The translations under genes and the position numbers were made by a program. From the NCBI GenBank assembly GCA_026987075.1, contig JALSNI010000067.1:1-64000 (forward strand): a stretch of 64,000 nucleotides of DNA, given 5' to 3'. Below, in pieces: positions 9,662 through 20,057 of this stretch (the first letter of the stretch is position 1; each line of letters opens with the position of its first letter). Under the pieces are notes generated by a model that worked only from the letters and a program-made list of their open reading frames with translations, was not told where the DNA came from and did not search any database. Source of the stretch: Persephonella sp. GTDB taxonomy: Bacteria > Aquificota > Aquificia > Aquificales > Hydrogenothermaceae.

Positions 9662-10314
9662 TCTATTTTGTATCCTACTCCAGAGACATTCTGGATTATA
9701 TCTTTGTCCTGAAGTATCTTTCTCAGCAGTTTAATGTTTGCTCTTACTGTTTCCCTTGATGGATAGTCTGTAATGTCCCAGCATTTATTCATCAGACTTT
9801 CGTATGTAACCACCTTTCCTCTATTTCTTATCAGTTGCTCCAAGATACAGAACAGCTTAGGAGTAATTATCAGACTTTTTCCGTCTCTGTAAACCTCCCT
9901 TTTATCAAGGTCAATGGTTATTCCCTTGATTTTAACTATGTTGGATTTTTCTGTTGATACTCTTCTGATTAATGCTCTTACCCTTGCAAGGAGTTCTTCT
10001 ATCTCAAAAGGTTTTACTAAGTAGTCATCAGCTCCTATATCTAATCCTTTAACCTTGTCCTGTGTTGTGTCCTTTGCTGTAAGCATCAGTATTGGTGTGT
10101 CATCGTTTCTTTCCCTTACTATCTGGCATACCTTAAATCCATCAATTTTGGGGAGCATAATGTCTAATATGACAGCATCGTAATCATATATCTTCATATG
10201 TTCAAGGGCTTCTTCTCCATCAAAAACAGTATCAACGTAGTAGCCATTTAACTCTAAAATTTCTTTTAGCGTATTGTTAAGCTCTTTGTTATCTTCAACT
10301 ACCAAAATCTTCAT
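9658..10314 (-). CDS. OmpR/PhoB-family response regulator
   Basis: Receiver (VILDIMLPKIDGF, MLTAKD, DYLVKPF) plus winged helix. Confidence 0.94.
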   Translation of the reverse strand: MKILVVEDNKELNNTLKEILELNGYYVDTVFDGEEALEHMKIYDYDAVILDIMLPKIDGFKVCQIVRERNDDTPILMLTAKDTTQDKVKGLDIGADDYLVKPFEIEELLARVRALIRRVSTEKSNIVKIKGITIDLDKREVYRDGKSLIITPKLFCILEQLIRNRGKVVTYESLMNKCWDITDYPSRETVRANIKLLRKILQDKDIIQNVSGVGYKIE

Positions 10315-10398
10315 AATAAAAATCTAAAACTCTTCTGGTGAAATTTATGTGAATAAACTTTCAAAAAATCAATTTATGTTTTATTCTTAGAATATCAA

Positions 10399-11508
10399 AT
10401 GATTAAGATTAATGTTGTAAAGGCTTATCTAAAAAAAGAGTTTTCAGAGCTTGTTCGGTCAAAGCTCATAATAATGGTATACCTTATGCCCAGTATGGTT
10501 TTAATCCTGTTTGGCTATGGTATAAAGATGGAGGTTTACAATGTTAGAACAGCAATCATAAATTACGATAAATCTCAGCTTTCTTACAGGATTATATCTG
10601 CTTTTGAACATTCAAGATATTTTAAAACAGAGGTTATGAACATACCAGAAAAAGAAGCATTAGAAATGATGAAAAGGGCTGAGATAGACCTCCTGATAAT
10701 AATTCCAGAAAATTTTGAGAAAAATCTACTAAAAGGATTAAAAACAGAGATAGGTATATTTATTGACGCTTCATTTCCTTTCAGGGGGTTGACTATACAG
10801 AACTATGCGGAAGGAGTTCTTCTAAAAGAAGCTCAGGAGCTATCCCAGAAAAAACTACCAATCGTTGTAAACCATAGAAATATGTTTAACCAATCAATGA
10901 GAGATGAAAATGCCATTGTCCCCGGTCTTTTAGGTATTGTTTTTTTAGTTGCTCCTGCAATTTTATCAGCACTGCTGATAGTAAGGGAAAAAGAGAGGGG
11001 GACGATATTTAACTTTTACTCTTCTCCCATCAGAAAGATAGACTTTGTTATAGGAAAATTAACACTTCCATTTTTACTTCATTCTGTAAACATTTTTATA
11101 ATCTTCCTGTGGGCTACGTATCTTTTTAAGGTTCCTTTTAGAGGGAATTTTTTCATATACTGGATAACTTCTGAGATTTATGTTCTTATTAGCGTGAGCA
11201 TAGGTCTGTTAGTTTCTATTGTTGCAAGAACACAGATTGTCGCTATCGTTCTTACTATTATTATTACGGTTATTCCTGGTTTTTTATATTCAGGTATTAT
11301 TATGCCTATCTCTTCAATGAAGGGAGAGGCTGCTTTTGAAGCCCACATCTTCCCTGTTATGTATTACAATCACATTATATACGATGCCTTTCTTATTGGG
11401 CAGGGATTTTCTTCTGAAAAAAATCTATTTTACTTTTTTGTCCTCATTTCTTACTGGATTTTTATAACTGTTGCTGGGACACTCCTTCTGAAAAAGGAGC
11501 TGAGATGA
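10399..11508 (+). CDS. ABC-2 type permease (YbhS/YbhR-like)
   Basis: ABC-2 topology; ALLIVREKERGTIFNFYSSPI. Confidence 0.88.
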   Translation: MIKINVVKAYLKKEFSELVRSKLIIMVYLMPSMVLILFGYGIKMEVYNVRTAIINYDKSQLSYRIISAFEHSRYFKTEVMNIPEKEALEMMKRAEIDLLIIIPENFEKNLLKGLKTEIGIFIDASFPFRGLTIQNYAEGVLLKEAQELSQKKLPIVVNHRNMFNQSMRDENAIVPGLLGIVFLVAPAILSALLIVREKERGTIFNFYSSPIRKIDFVIGKLTLPFLLHSVNIFIIFLWATYLFKVPFRGNFFIYWITSEIYVLISVSIGLLVSIVARTQIVAIVLTIIITVIPGFLYSGIIMPISSMKGEAAFEAHIFPVMYYNHIIYDAFLIGQGFSSEKNLFYFFVLISYWIFITVAGTLLLKKELR

Positions 11509-12581
11509 AAGCTTTTTTAACAGTTTTTTTGAAGGAACTGATAATGTTTTTCAGAAGCTGGGGACTTGTGGCAGTTGTTCTTTACTCTTTTACTGTTGAT
11601 GTGTATATAGCAGGAAAAGGGTTTGAGGTCAAACCACGGAACGTATCTGTGGGATACGTTGATTTTACAGATGGCGTAATATCGGGGAAAATACTTTCCC
11701 ATCTTCACTCACCAGAGTTTCAGGAGCCTGTAAGGTTTTTATCAGAAGAGGAGCTGAAAAAAGCCCTGTTTAACAGAAATATTATGGTTGGTATTGTGTT
11801 TGACTCTGATTTTGAAAAAGATTTTTTTGAAAAAAAAGCAAAGCTGAATGTTATGTTAGACGCAACAGCAGCAGCTCAAGGATATGTAACGCTTGCTTAT
11901 CTTCAAAATATTGTCCTTAGATTTGGAGAAGAAAATTTCCCAGTGGAGCTAAAAACCCATAAACTTTTTAACCAGAATTCAGATACGCCTAAGTTTCTGT
12001 CGTTAGCAGAGTTTCTGTCTATACTAACACTTATTACAGTTATACTTTCATCTGTAGTTTTTGTGAAGGAAAGGGAAAGTGGAACATGGGACATTATGCT
12101 TTTGATGCCTGTGAATTCTAAAATCATAATACTGGCAAAGAGCTTTTCTCAAATTGTTGTTGTTATGATAGGGACAATTATATGTGTAGGGATTGTTTTA
12201 TTTGGAATTTTTAAACTTCCTATGAACGGTAGTTTTATGGCTTTTCTTGTTCTGACGTTGATTTACTCGTTTTCTATTTCAGGGATAGGCTTGTTTATCG
12301 CATCTGTTGCAAAAAATATGCTTCAGGTTGCTCAGCTTTCTGTAATTATTATGATGCCTATTATATTTCTCAGTGGTTCGTGGACACCTATATATTCCAT
12401 GCATCCTGTCTTGCAGGAACTTTCTCTCTTATCACCACTTAGATACTACATAGAAGGCTGTGAATCACTGTTTTTTAGGGGAACATCTGTTTTTGACCTG
12501 TGGATAGACTTTGTGGCTTTACTCGTTTTAGGGGTAGCTTTGTACATGTTTGGATTTAGGAAAATAGGGAAATTATTTTAA
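11505..12581 (+). CDS. ABC-2 type permease (YbhR/YbhS-like)
   Basis: VKERESGTWDIMLLMPV; overlaps the previous gene by 4 nt. Confidence 0.88.
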   Translation: MKAFLTVFLKELIMFFRSWGLVAVVLYSFTVDVYIAGKGFEVKPRNVSVGYVDFTDGVISGKILSHLHSPEFQEPVRFLSEEELKKALFNRNIMVGIVFDSDFEKDFFEKKAKLNVMLDATAAAQGYVTLAYLQNIVLRFGEENFPVELKTHKLFNQNSDTPKFLSLAEFLSILTLITVILSSVVFVKERESGTWDIMLLMPVNSKIIILAKSFSQIVVVMIGTIICVGIVLFGIFKLPMNGSFMAFLVLTLIYSFSISGIGLFIASVAKNMLQVAQLSVIIMMPIIFLSGSWTPIYSMHPVLQELSLLSPLRYYIEGCESLFFRGTSVFDLWIDFVALLVLGVALYMFGFRKIGKLF

Positions 12582-12616
12582 GGGATTGATTTTTACTTTT
12601 TTCTGGTTTAAATTAA

Positions 12617-12634
12617 TGACTGATGAATCAGTCA
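12617..12634. promoter_or_regulatory. dyad TGACTGAT-GA-ATCAGTCA, candidate TetR operator
   Basis: Perfect 8-bp inverted repeat spanning the tetR start codon (ATG 12623-12625). Confidence 0.65.
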
Positions 12635-13168
12635 ACAAAAGAGAAACTTATCAACTCAGCGATTAAAGTTTTTTCTGAAAAAGGATTTTTTAATACTAAA
12701 GTGTCTGATATAGTAGGTGAAGCTGGAGTAGCACAGGGAACATTTTACATATATTTCAAAAGTAAAGAGGAAATATTTTTTGAAATAGTCCAGATGGTGG
12801 TTGACCAGATTTCAAATATCATAGATAAATATACAACCTACGAAGATGAAACACGCAGGGTTATAAAACTCTTTGGTAGAGAGATTTTTAAAGTGTTGTA
12901 TGAGTATAAAGAGATAGCTTACATATTTTTCTTTCAGGTTATATGTGTTGGAGGAGAGTTTCAGAGGATATATTTTGATGTGTCCCAGAGGATAAAAGAT
13001 TTCTACCTGAAAAAACTTTCTAAATACCCAAAATCCCAGCTAAAAGCTGAAATACTTATAGGTTTTGGGAAAAGACTTGTTGAGTTTGATATGCTTGCTG
13101 GAAATAGAACCTTTACATACATAGTTTCCCAGTTTGAGGATGCTGTTGACTTGATTTTGGGAGAATAA
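12623..13168 (+). CDS. TetR-family transcriptional regulator
   Basis: INSAIKVFSEKGFFNTKVSDIVGEAGVAQGTFYIYFKSKEEIF. Confidence 0.94.
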   Translation: MNQSTKEKLINSAIKVFSEKGFFNTKVSDIVGEAGVAQGTFYIYFKSKEEIFFEIVQMVVDQISNIIDKYTTYEDETRRVIKLFGREIFKVLYEYKEIAYIFFFQVICVGGEFQRIYFDVSQRIKDFYLKKLSKYPKSQLKAEILIGFGKRLVEFDMLAGNRTFTYIVSQFEDAVDLILGE

Positions 13169-13169
13169 A

Positions 13170-14441
13170 ATGAAAAAACTGTTGATAATCACCTTGCTAC
13201 CTGCATTTTCTTTTGGAATGGATATGCAGGAAGCAGTGAATGTGGCATTAGAAAATAATCTTGAAATCAAGCAGGAGAAGGTAAATCTGAAGAAGGCTCA
13301 AATTCAGCTGAAGGAAGATAAGAACCTGTTTATGCCAGAGTTTTTCCTTAACTTCTCTTTTACATTCCAGAAAGATACACCTTACACAAAGATACCTGCA
13401 GGAGTCCTTCCTTTTCCCCTTTCGTTTAAACAAACTGAGAAGGATTTTAGATATTTTGATGTTGGTATTAATTATCCTATTTTTACTGGCTTTTCAAGGA
13501 TAGAAAAGCTGAAGATATCAAGGCTTGATATAGATACAGCTAAATATATGCTCTCAGAGAAAGAAAACCACATAACAGCTTTAACGAAAAAAGCATATTT
13601 AGATGTTTTAATGGCAAAAAGTCTTGTTGAGATTTACAAAAAGCAGCTTACTGCCGTTGAAAAGCATCTTGAGAGGGTCAGGGCATTTTTTAAAGAAGGT
13701 TTAGTAGCCAGAATAGACATACTCCAGACAAAAGTCAGGTTGTCTCAGGTGAAGAGGGATTTAAGAAAATCAGAAGGTGAATTTAAAATAGCATTAGAAA
13801 GATTAAAGAACATTCTAAATGTGAAAGACTCTTTTCCTGTGGAACCTGTAAATGTAAACATTCCAGAAAGCTTAAATTTACAGAGTCTTATAGAAAAGGC
13901 TTACAAAAATAGAACAATAATAAAAGCTATAGATACAAAGTTAGAACAACTGCAAGGATACGAAAGAATAGAGCGTTCCCCATTTTTACCTAAAATATTT
14001 GCACAGGCAAAGTATTTTTACACAGACCAGTATCCATACTTAGACCCAAAAGAAAATTATGCAGTTTCTGTGGGGCTAAGCTGGAAGTTTCAGGGTATAA
14101 AACCTTACTATGCATCCTTAAAAGTAAAGCAAGATTACAGAAAAATGAGATTAAAACTTCAACAGCTTAAAAATGACATAAGATTTCAGGTTAAAGCAGC
14201 ATACGAAAAATATTTAACAGCACGAGAGAACCTTAAAGTAGCTGAGGACTCCCTGTCTGAAGCAGAGGAATACTACAGAATGACTGTTGAACAGTTTAAC
14301 AACCAATTAGCAACTACTACAGATGTGTTAGATGCGGAGAGTATGCTCACAGCTGCAAGAAAAGGGAAAGAGATTTCTTACTACCAGCTAATAAAAGCAT
14401 TTGTTGATTTGGAAGAGGCTGTTGGAGGCTCTATCAGATGA
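13170..14441 (+). CDS. TolC-family outer-membrane efflux protein
   Basis: Signal peptide; tandem OEP-type helical regions. Confidence 0.93.
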   Translation: MKKLLIITLLPAFSFGMDMQEAVNVALENNLEIKQEKVNLKKAQIQLKEDKNLFMPEFFLNFSFTFQKDTPYTKIPAGVLPFPLSFKQTEKDFRYFDVGINYPIFTGFSRIEKLKISRLDIDTAKYMLSEKENHITALTKKAYLDVLMAKSLVEIYKKQLTAVEKHLERVRAFFKEGLVARIDILQTKVRLSQVKRDLRKSEGEFKIALERLKNILNVKDSFPVEPVNVNIPESLNLQSLIEKAYKNRTIIKAIDTKLEQLQGYERIERSPFLPKIFAQAKYFYTDQYPYLDPKENYAVSVGLSWKFQGIKPYYASLKVKQDYRKMRLKLQQLKNDIRFQVKAAYEKYLTARENLKVAEDSLSEAEEYYRMTVEQFNNQLATTTDVLDAESMLTAARKGKEISYYQLIKAFVDLEEAVGGSIR

Positions 14442-15568
14442 AAAACAAGGTGGGCATAGGGATTGTCCTTCTTCTGATTATTGTTTTTGCCGTTATTGCA
14501 TTTAGATGGATAAAACACAGGATGGAGTATGCAGTAACAGATGCTGTCTTTGTTGAGTCAGACTCTATGGTAAATCTGTCTTTTTACAGGGTAAAAGGAA
14601 AAATAGTCAAGATGTTTAAAAGAGAAGGAGATTATGTAAAAAAAGGAGAAGTTATAGCTAAGATAGACGATAGGGATTACCAGCTGAAACTTCAGCAGAT
14701 AAACGCCCAGATACAGTCCCTCAAACAAAAAAAGGAGTCTCTAAATAGTAAACTTTCAAAAATAAAAAGCCAGATAGATATCAAAATAAAACAGGCTGAG
14801 CTAACAAAAGAGCAGGTTACTTCTTCCATTAAAGCCTTAGAAGAGCAAGAGAAGGAAGTATCCCTTCAGATAAAACTTATCCAAAAAGATAGGGAGAGGT
14901 TTAAAAATCTCCTTGGTAAAGGTTTAATCCCCCAGAGAAAGTTTGAACAGATAGACACCCAGTATAAAGTATTAATCCACAGGAAAAACTATATAGACAA
15001 AAAGATTCAAGAGCTGAAAATACAGCTAAAAAAAGCAGAAGAAGGTATAGCTCTCGCATATACAGAGAAGAAAAGTATTGACGAGCTGAAAAAACAGGTA
15101 AAAAGTTTGGGCAAACAGATAGTTGCTCTTGAAAAAAAGAAAGAGGATGTAAGAAACTTGATTAAATACACACGCCTTGTTTCTCCCTACAATGGTTACA
15201 TTGCCAAAAAGTTTGTCAGCGAAGGGGAGGTTGTTCCGTCAGGAAGGCCTGTTTACTCTATTATTCCAGAAAACTCCCTTTATATCTTAGTTCTCCTTGA
15301 AGAAACAAAGCTAAAAGGTGTGAAGGTAGGCAGTGAAGCAAACATATACATAGATGCATTTCCAGACAAAACTTTTAAAGGAAAAGTATTTGAGATAAAC
15401 CCAGCAACAGCTGCCAAGTTTGCCCTTGTTCCCAGAGATGTAACTGCTGGTGAGTTTACAAAAGTAGCCCAGAGAATTCCTGTAAAGATAAAGATAACAG
15501 AAGGAGATACATCTATCCTTAAGGTAGGTCTTGGCGGGGAAGTGGAGATAAAAAAAGTCAGGGATTAG
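14438..15568 (+). CDS. HlyD/EmrA-family membrane fusion protein
   Basis: N-terminal TM, coiled coil, LVSPYNGYIAKKFVSEGEVV. Confidence 0.93.
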   Translation: MKNKVGIGIVLLLIIVFAVIAFRWIKHRMEYAVTDAVFVESDSMVNLSFYRVKGKIVKMFKREGDYVKKGEVIAKIDDRDYQLKLQQINAQIQSLKQKKESLNSKLSKIKSQIDIKIKQAELTKEQVTSSIKALEEQEKEVSLQIKLIQKDRERFKNLLGKGLIPQRKFEQIDTQYKVLIHRKNYIDKKIQELKIQLKKAEEGIALAYTEKKSIDELKKQVKSLGKQIVALEKKKEDVRNLIKYTRLVSPYNGYIAKKFVSEGEVVPSGRPVYSIIPENSLYILVLLEETKLKGVKVGSEANIYIDAFPDKTFKGKVFEINPATAAKFALVPRDVTAGEFTKVAQRIPVKIKITEGDTSILKVGLGGEVEIKKVRD

Positions 15569-15569
15569 T

Positions 15570-17120
15570 ATGGAAAAGCCTATATATCAGCAAATTTCTG
15601 TCTGGGAAAGAACACTGATAACTGTTATTGTGATGCTTGGGGCATTTATGGCTATATTAGACACAACCATTGTTGACATAATCGTTCCTAAAATAACAGC
15701 TCCACTGAAAACAGACCTTTATGGTGTTCAGTGGGTCATAACAGCCTATATGATAGCTTCTGCAACGATGCTGATACTTGCCCAGTGGCTGGACAGAAAT
15801 TTTGGGCTGAGGAATGTTTATATATTTGGAGTGGCACTTTTTACAGTTTCTTCCTTTGCCTGTGGTATGTCAGAGAGTCTTGAAAGTATGATAGGAGCGA
15901 GAATTTTTCAGGGAATGGGAGAGGCATTTATAATGGCTACAGCACAGGCTATTCTTTTTTCTGTTTATCCTCCTGAAAAGAAAGGACTTGCAATGGGTAT
16001 ATTTGGTCTTGGAGTCAGTTTTGCACCTTCTCTTGGACCGACGCTGGGGGGATATATTACAGAATACATAAACTGGCGGTGGGTATTTTTTATTAACATT
16101 CCTTTTGGTATCCTGACAGTAATACTGGCACTGTTTTACCTGCCAGAAACAAGCCTTATAAGGGAAAAAACAAAACTGAACTTTGTCTCATTTGGATTAC
16201 TATCAACCTTTACTATAACAACCTTGATAATACTCTCTAAAGGACAACAACTTGGATGGTTTATGTCTGACTTTATTGTGTATCTAACAATTATTGCCGT
16301 TTTTTCTCTTCTGTTCTACATTCTCTCTGAGATGGTCTCCAAAAACCCCCTGATAGATTTTTCTATATTCAAAACAAAAGAATACTTTGTAGGTTTTTCC
16401 ATATTTTTCCTGTTGTTAGGGTTTTCTATGTATCAGGTTTTTTATCTACTTCCCCTTTACTTTGAAAGACTGAAAGGTCTTTCAACTTTTGATGCTGGAT
16501 TACACATATTAGCATTTGCTGTTTTTATAGCTTTTTTTTCACCTATTGCAGGGATTATGTCTGATAAGATAGGAGAGAAAAAAGTATTGTATGTTGCAGT
16601 AATTATATATCTGTTTTCTTCTATGTATTTTCTTCCCAAATTAGAATACTTTACACCTAATCTACAGGCAGCTCTAATGACAATACCGCTGGGAATAGCT
16701 CTTGGAATGTTTTTTGCTCCTGTTACAACTCTTGCTTTAAGAAATCTGGGAGATAAAACCTCTCTTGGGACAGGACTTCTCCACTATTCTCGGTTTATTG
16801 GAGGTTCTTTTGGAACAGCTATCGCTACCAACGACCTCTATAAATTCGGATACGAACACTTTGAAGGTATTAATAACATACAGAACATATCATACCTAAC
16901 AATGTTCAAAGAAAAAATTTTTACCATTTTCCTGCAATTCACTTTTCCTGAAAAAGCTGAAAAACTTGCTAATGCTATTATGTATAAACTTCAGTATCTT
17001 TATAGTATGAACTGGTCTTTTCAGGACACATTTTTTGTTGCAGGGCTTTATGGGTTGTTAGGCTCATTTCCTGTGTTAATACTTATATACTATGACTTAT
17101 TTGTGAGGAAAAAAGGATGA
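15570..17120 (+). CDS. EmrB/QacA-family (DHA2) MFS transporter
   Basis: MLGAFMAILDTTIVDIIVPKI, GVSFAPSLGPTLGGYITEYINWRWVF. Confidence 0.95.
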   Translation: MEKPIYQQISVWERTLITVIVMLGAFMAILDTTIVDIIVPKITAPLKTDLYGVQWVITAYMIASATMLILAQWLDRNFGLRNVYIFGVALFTVSSFACGMSESLESMIGARIFQGMGEAFIMATAQAILFSVYPPEKKGLAMGIFGLGVSFAPSLGPTLGGYITEYINWRWVFFINIPFGILTVILALFYLPETSLIREKTKLNFVSFGLLSTFTITTLIILSKGQQLGWFMSDFIVYLTIIAVFSLLFYILSEMVSKNPLIDFSIFKTKEYFVGFSIFFLLLGFSMYQVFYLLPLYFERLKGLSTFDAGLHILAFAVFIAFFSPIAGIMSDKIGEKKVLYVAVIIYLFSSMYFLPKLEYFTPNLQAALMTIPLGIALGMFFAPVTTLALRNLGDKTSLGTGLLHYSRFIGGSFGTAIATNDLYKFGYEHFEGINNIQNISYLTMFKEKIFTIFLQFTFPEKAEKLANAIMYKLQYLYSMNWSFQDTFFVAGLYGLLGSFPVLILIYYDLFVRKKG

Positions 17121-18274
17121 ACTTTTTAAAGAAATACTGGTTAGGATTAGTTGTTGGTTTTCTTTTTTTTATTGCTGCAGTGATGATTTATAAAAAATTA
17201 AATCCTAAAGAACTCCCTCCAAATTTAGTTGTTGGAGTTGGTAGGATTGATGGGGATTTGATAGCCCTATCTTCAAAATATCCAGGAAGAATAAGAGAAG
17301 TTTCTGTGTCAGAGGGAGACAGTGTCCACAGGGGACAGACCATTGCCATATTGGAAAGTGAAGAGTATTCAGCTCAGTTAGAAAGTGTAGAAGCACAGAT
17401 TAAAGCAAAGGAAAAAGAGCTCAAAGCAAAGAAAATACAGCTTGTGATAACTAAGGAAACTCTCCCAGAAGATGTTAAGAAAGCTGTCCAGTCTATAAAT
17501 GTCCTGAAAGCAATGTTAAAAGAGATTGAAAAAAGTATTGATACGATGTTGAAGGTTGTTAATCAAGACGAAAAGGATTATAAGAGGATTAAAAATCTTT
17601 ACAGTAAAAATCTTGTTCCAGAAAAAAAGTTAGAAGAAATAAAACTAAAATTAGAAACAGACAAAAACAGCTTAAAATCTCTTTACGATAAAAGGGAACA
17701 GATTATAGCAAAGATAAAAGCATCGGAAAGCAGTTTAAAGCAGTCAACATCCATTCTAAAGAGAATAAAAGCATTAGAAGAAGAAATAGAAGCATTGAAA
17801 AATGTTATTCTTTCGTTAAAAGCTAATAAAAAACAGATAGAACTGATTATTTCTAATTTAAAAATTAACTCTCCTGTTGACGGGTATGTTGTTGACAAGC
17901 TAAAAAATAAAGGGGAAGTAGTGTCAGCGGGAATGCCTATTGTTACTCTAATAGACTCATCACAGCTATATCTAAAAATTTATGTTGACACTATAAAAAA
18001 CGGAAAGATAAAAATAGGAGACAGAGCTGTCATATTTTTAGATGCATATCCAGACAGACCTATACCTGCAAGAGTTGTAAAAATAGCAAAAAGAGCAGAA
18101 TTTACTCCAAAAGAAGTTGCAGTAAGGGAAGATAGAATACAGAGAGTTTATGCAGTTCACATAAAACCATTAAAGCCTCAGCCTTTATTTAAACTTGGTC
18201 TTCCAGCTATTGGGATAATATCGTTAGACGGAAAGGGTCTTCCAAAAAGCCTTAAAGACATTCCAGAGATTTAA
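17117..18274 (+). CDS. HlyD-family membrane fusion protein (YbhG-like)
   Basis: N-terminal TM, coiled coil, INSPVDGYVVDKLKNKGEVV. Confidence 0.92.
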   Translation: MNFLKKYWLGLVVGFLFFIAAVMIYKKLNPKELPPNLVVGVGRIDGDLIALSSKYPGRIREVSVSEGDSVHRGQTIAILESEEYSAQLESVEAQIKAKEKELKAKKIQLVITKETLPEDVKKAVQSINVLKAMLKEIEKSIDTMLKVVNQDEKDYKRIKNLYSKNLVPEKKLEEIKLKLETDKNSLKSLYDKREQIIAKIKASESSLKQSTSILKRIKALEEEIEALKNVILSLKANKKQIELIISNLKINSPVDGYVVDKLKNKGEVVSAGMPIVTLIDSSQLYLKIYVDTIKNGKIKIGDRAVIFLDAYPDRPIPARVVKIAKRAEFTPKEVAVREDRIQRVYAVHIKPLKPQPLFKLGLPAIGIISLDGKGLPKSLKDIPEI

Positions 18275-18276
18275 CA

Positions 18277-19890
18277 ATGGGATTAACTGTTAAGAATGTT
18301 TCCGTCTGGTATGGGAAGAAGGCAGGGATAATAGATGCCTCCTTTGAAGCAAAAGAAGGGGAAATAGTAGGATTTATTGGGCCTGATGGAGGAGGAAAAA
18401 GCTCCCTTATGCACGCTATTGCAGGGGTTATAAAGTTTGAAGGAGAAATCACATTTAAAGGGTTCTCTTACAGCTCTCCAAAACAGGCAGAAAAGATAAA
18501 AAGCCGTATAGGATTTATGCCGCAAGGAATTGGCCTTGTTCTGTATCCACTGATGAGTGTTGAAGAACATCTAAATTTTTTCACCGAGATAAGGGGACTA
18601 AAAAAAGATGAAAAATACTGGAATTACAGACAGCATCTTCTAAAAATGGCAGGTTTGTTCCAATTCCAAAAAAGGGAAGCAGGAAAGCTCAGTGGTGGAA
18701 TGATGCAAAAACTTTCTCTCATATGCACACTTATTCACAGACCAGAGCTCCTTATTTTAGATGAACCAACAACAGGTGTAGACCCTCTCAGCAGAAAAGA
18801 ACTCTGGGAAATATTAGACCAGATTAGAAAAGAAGAGGGAATTATCGCTGTTATAAGTACAGGATACATGCAGGAAGCGGAAAATATGGATAAAGTGTTA
18901 CTCTTTGAAGAGGGGAAGATTATTGGAGCAGGAAAAGCTGAGGAACTAAAACAGTCTGTAAAGAAGTATGTGTATGTGGAAACAGAATGCACGGAGGGAT
19001 GCTTTACCTTTCACGGAAAAACATACTCACTTAAACCTTTAAAATCTCCCCACGCAGAACCTACACTTGAGGCCGTATTTTTTGTTAATGCTTTAAAAAA
19101 ATCAGGAGAAATACCTGAAATAAAAATAGGAAAAAGAGAAAAAGAACACAATCTTCCTGACATTGTTCTAAGGGCAAAAGGTTTAACAAAAAGGTTTGGT
19201 GATTTTGTGGCTGACGACCACATTGACCTTGAAATGAAGAAGGGAGAGATATTAGGCTTACTCGGAGCTAATGGAGCAGGAAAAACAACCCTGATAAAAA
19301 TGCTGCTTGGTCTGTATCCAATAGATGAAGGAGAGCTGTGGCTTTTGGGAAAGAAGATACAGAGTTATGAGGATAGAATTGAACTTAAAAGCAAAATTGG
19401 ATACGTCAGTCAGAGATTTTCTCTCTATAAGGACATGACAGTCAGGGAAAATCTCCTATACTTTGCAAACATGTATCGCATACCTACTACTGAAGCAGTT
19501 AAAAGAATAGATAAATTCTCAAGGTGGTTAGGATTTAAAGAGTATTTAGATTATCTTCCAACAGAGCTACCTTTAGGTATTAATCAAAGATTTTCTGTTG
19601 CAGCTGCTATTATGCACGAACCTGTTATTTTGTTTCTTGACGAACCTACAAGTGGGGTTGACCCAGTGGCACGAGCCCAGCTGTGGAAACTGATAATACA
19701 GCTAAAAGAAAAGTGGAGGATATCAGTATTAATTACGACCCATTATATGAGTGAGGCTGAATTTTGCGACAGGGTAGTCCTGCTAAAACAGGGAAAAAAA
19801 ATTGCCGATGACACCCCGGAAAATCTATACAAAAAGTTCCCTGAAGCAAAAAGCTTTGAAGATATATTTATCAGATTCTATGAAGATTGA
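18277..19890 (+). CDS. fused double ABC ATPase (YbhF-like)
   Basis: Two ATPase domains; second has GANGAGKTT, first has GPDGGGKSS and LSGGMMQKLSL. Confidence 0.94.
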   Translation: MGLTVKNVSVWYGKKAGIIDASFEAKEGEIVGFIGPDGGGKSSLMHAIAGVIKFEGEITFKGFSYSSPKQAEKIKSRIGFMPQGIGLVLYPLMSVEEHLNFFTEIRGLKKDEKYWNYRQHLLKMAGLFQFQKREAGKLSGGMMQKLSLICTLIHRPELLILDEPTTGVDPLSRKELWEILDQIRKEEGIIAVISTGYMQEAENMDKVLLFEEGKIIGAGKAEELKQSVKKYVYVETECTEGCFTFHGKTYSLKPLKSPHAEPTLEAVFFVNALKKSGEIPEIKIGKREKEHNLPDIVLRAKGLTKRFGDFVADDHIDLEMKKGEILGLLGANGAGKTTLIKMLLGLYPIDEGELWLLGKKIQSYEDRIELKSKIGYVSQRFSLYKDMTVRENLLYFANMYRIPTTEAVKRIDKFSRWLGFKEYLDYLPTELPLGINQRFSVAAAIMHEPVILFLDEPTSGVDPVARAQLWKLIIQLKEKWRISVLITTHYMSEAEFCDRVVLLKQGKKIADDTPENLYKKFPEAKSFEDIFIRFYED

Positions 19891-20057
19891 TTATGAAAGT
19901 TTCCTGTTTTATTACAACGGGGCGTAAAATTTCCTTACTAAAAGGAAAGATATTTTTAAGGAGCTTATTTTAGAGTTTCATCATTACCAAATCCTTGAAG
20001 TAATATATAGGAAGATTTTTATTGGATTGGGATTTAGTTTTACTGCCTTTTTTCAAT

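Noticed and set aside
19893-19973. Mini-ORF MKVSCFITTGRKISLLKGKIFLRSLF after the ABC ATPase
   Set aside because: Too short, no RBS or motif
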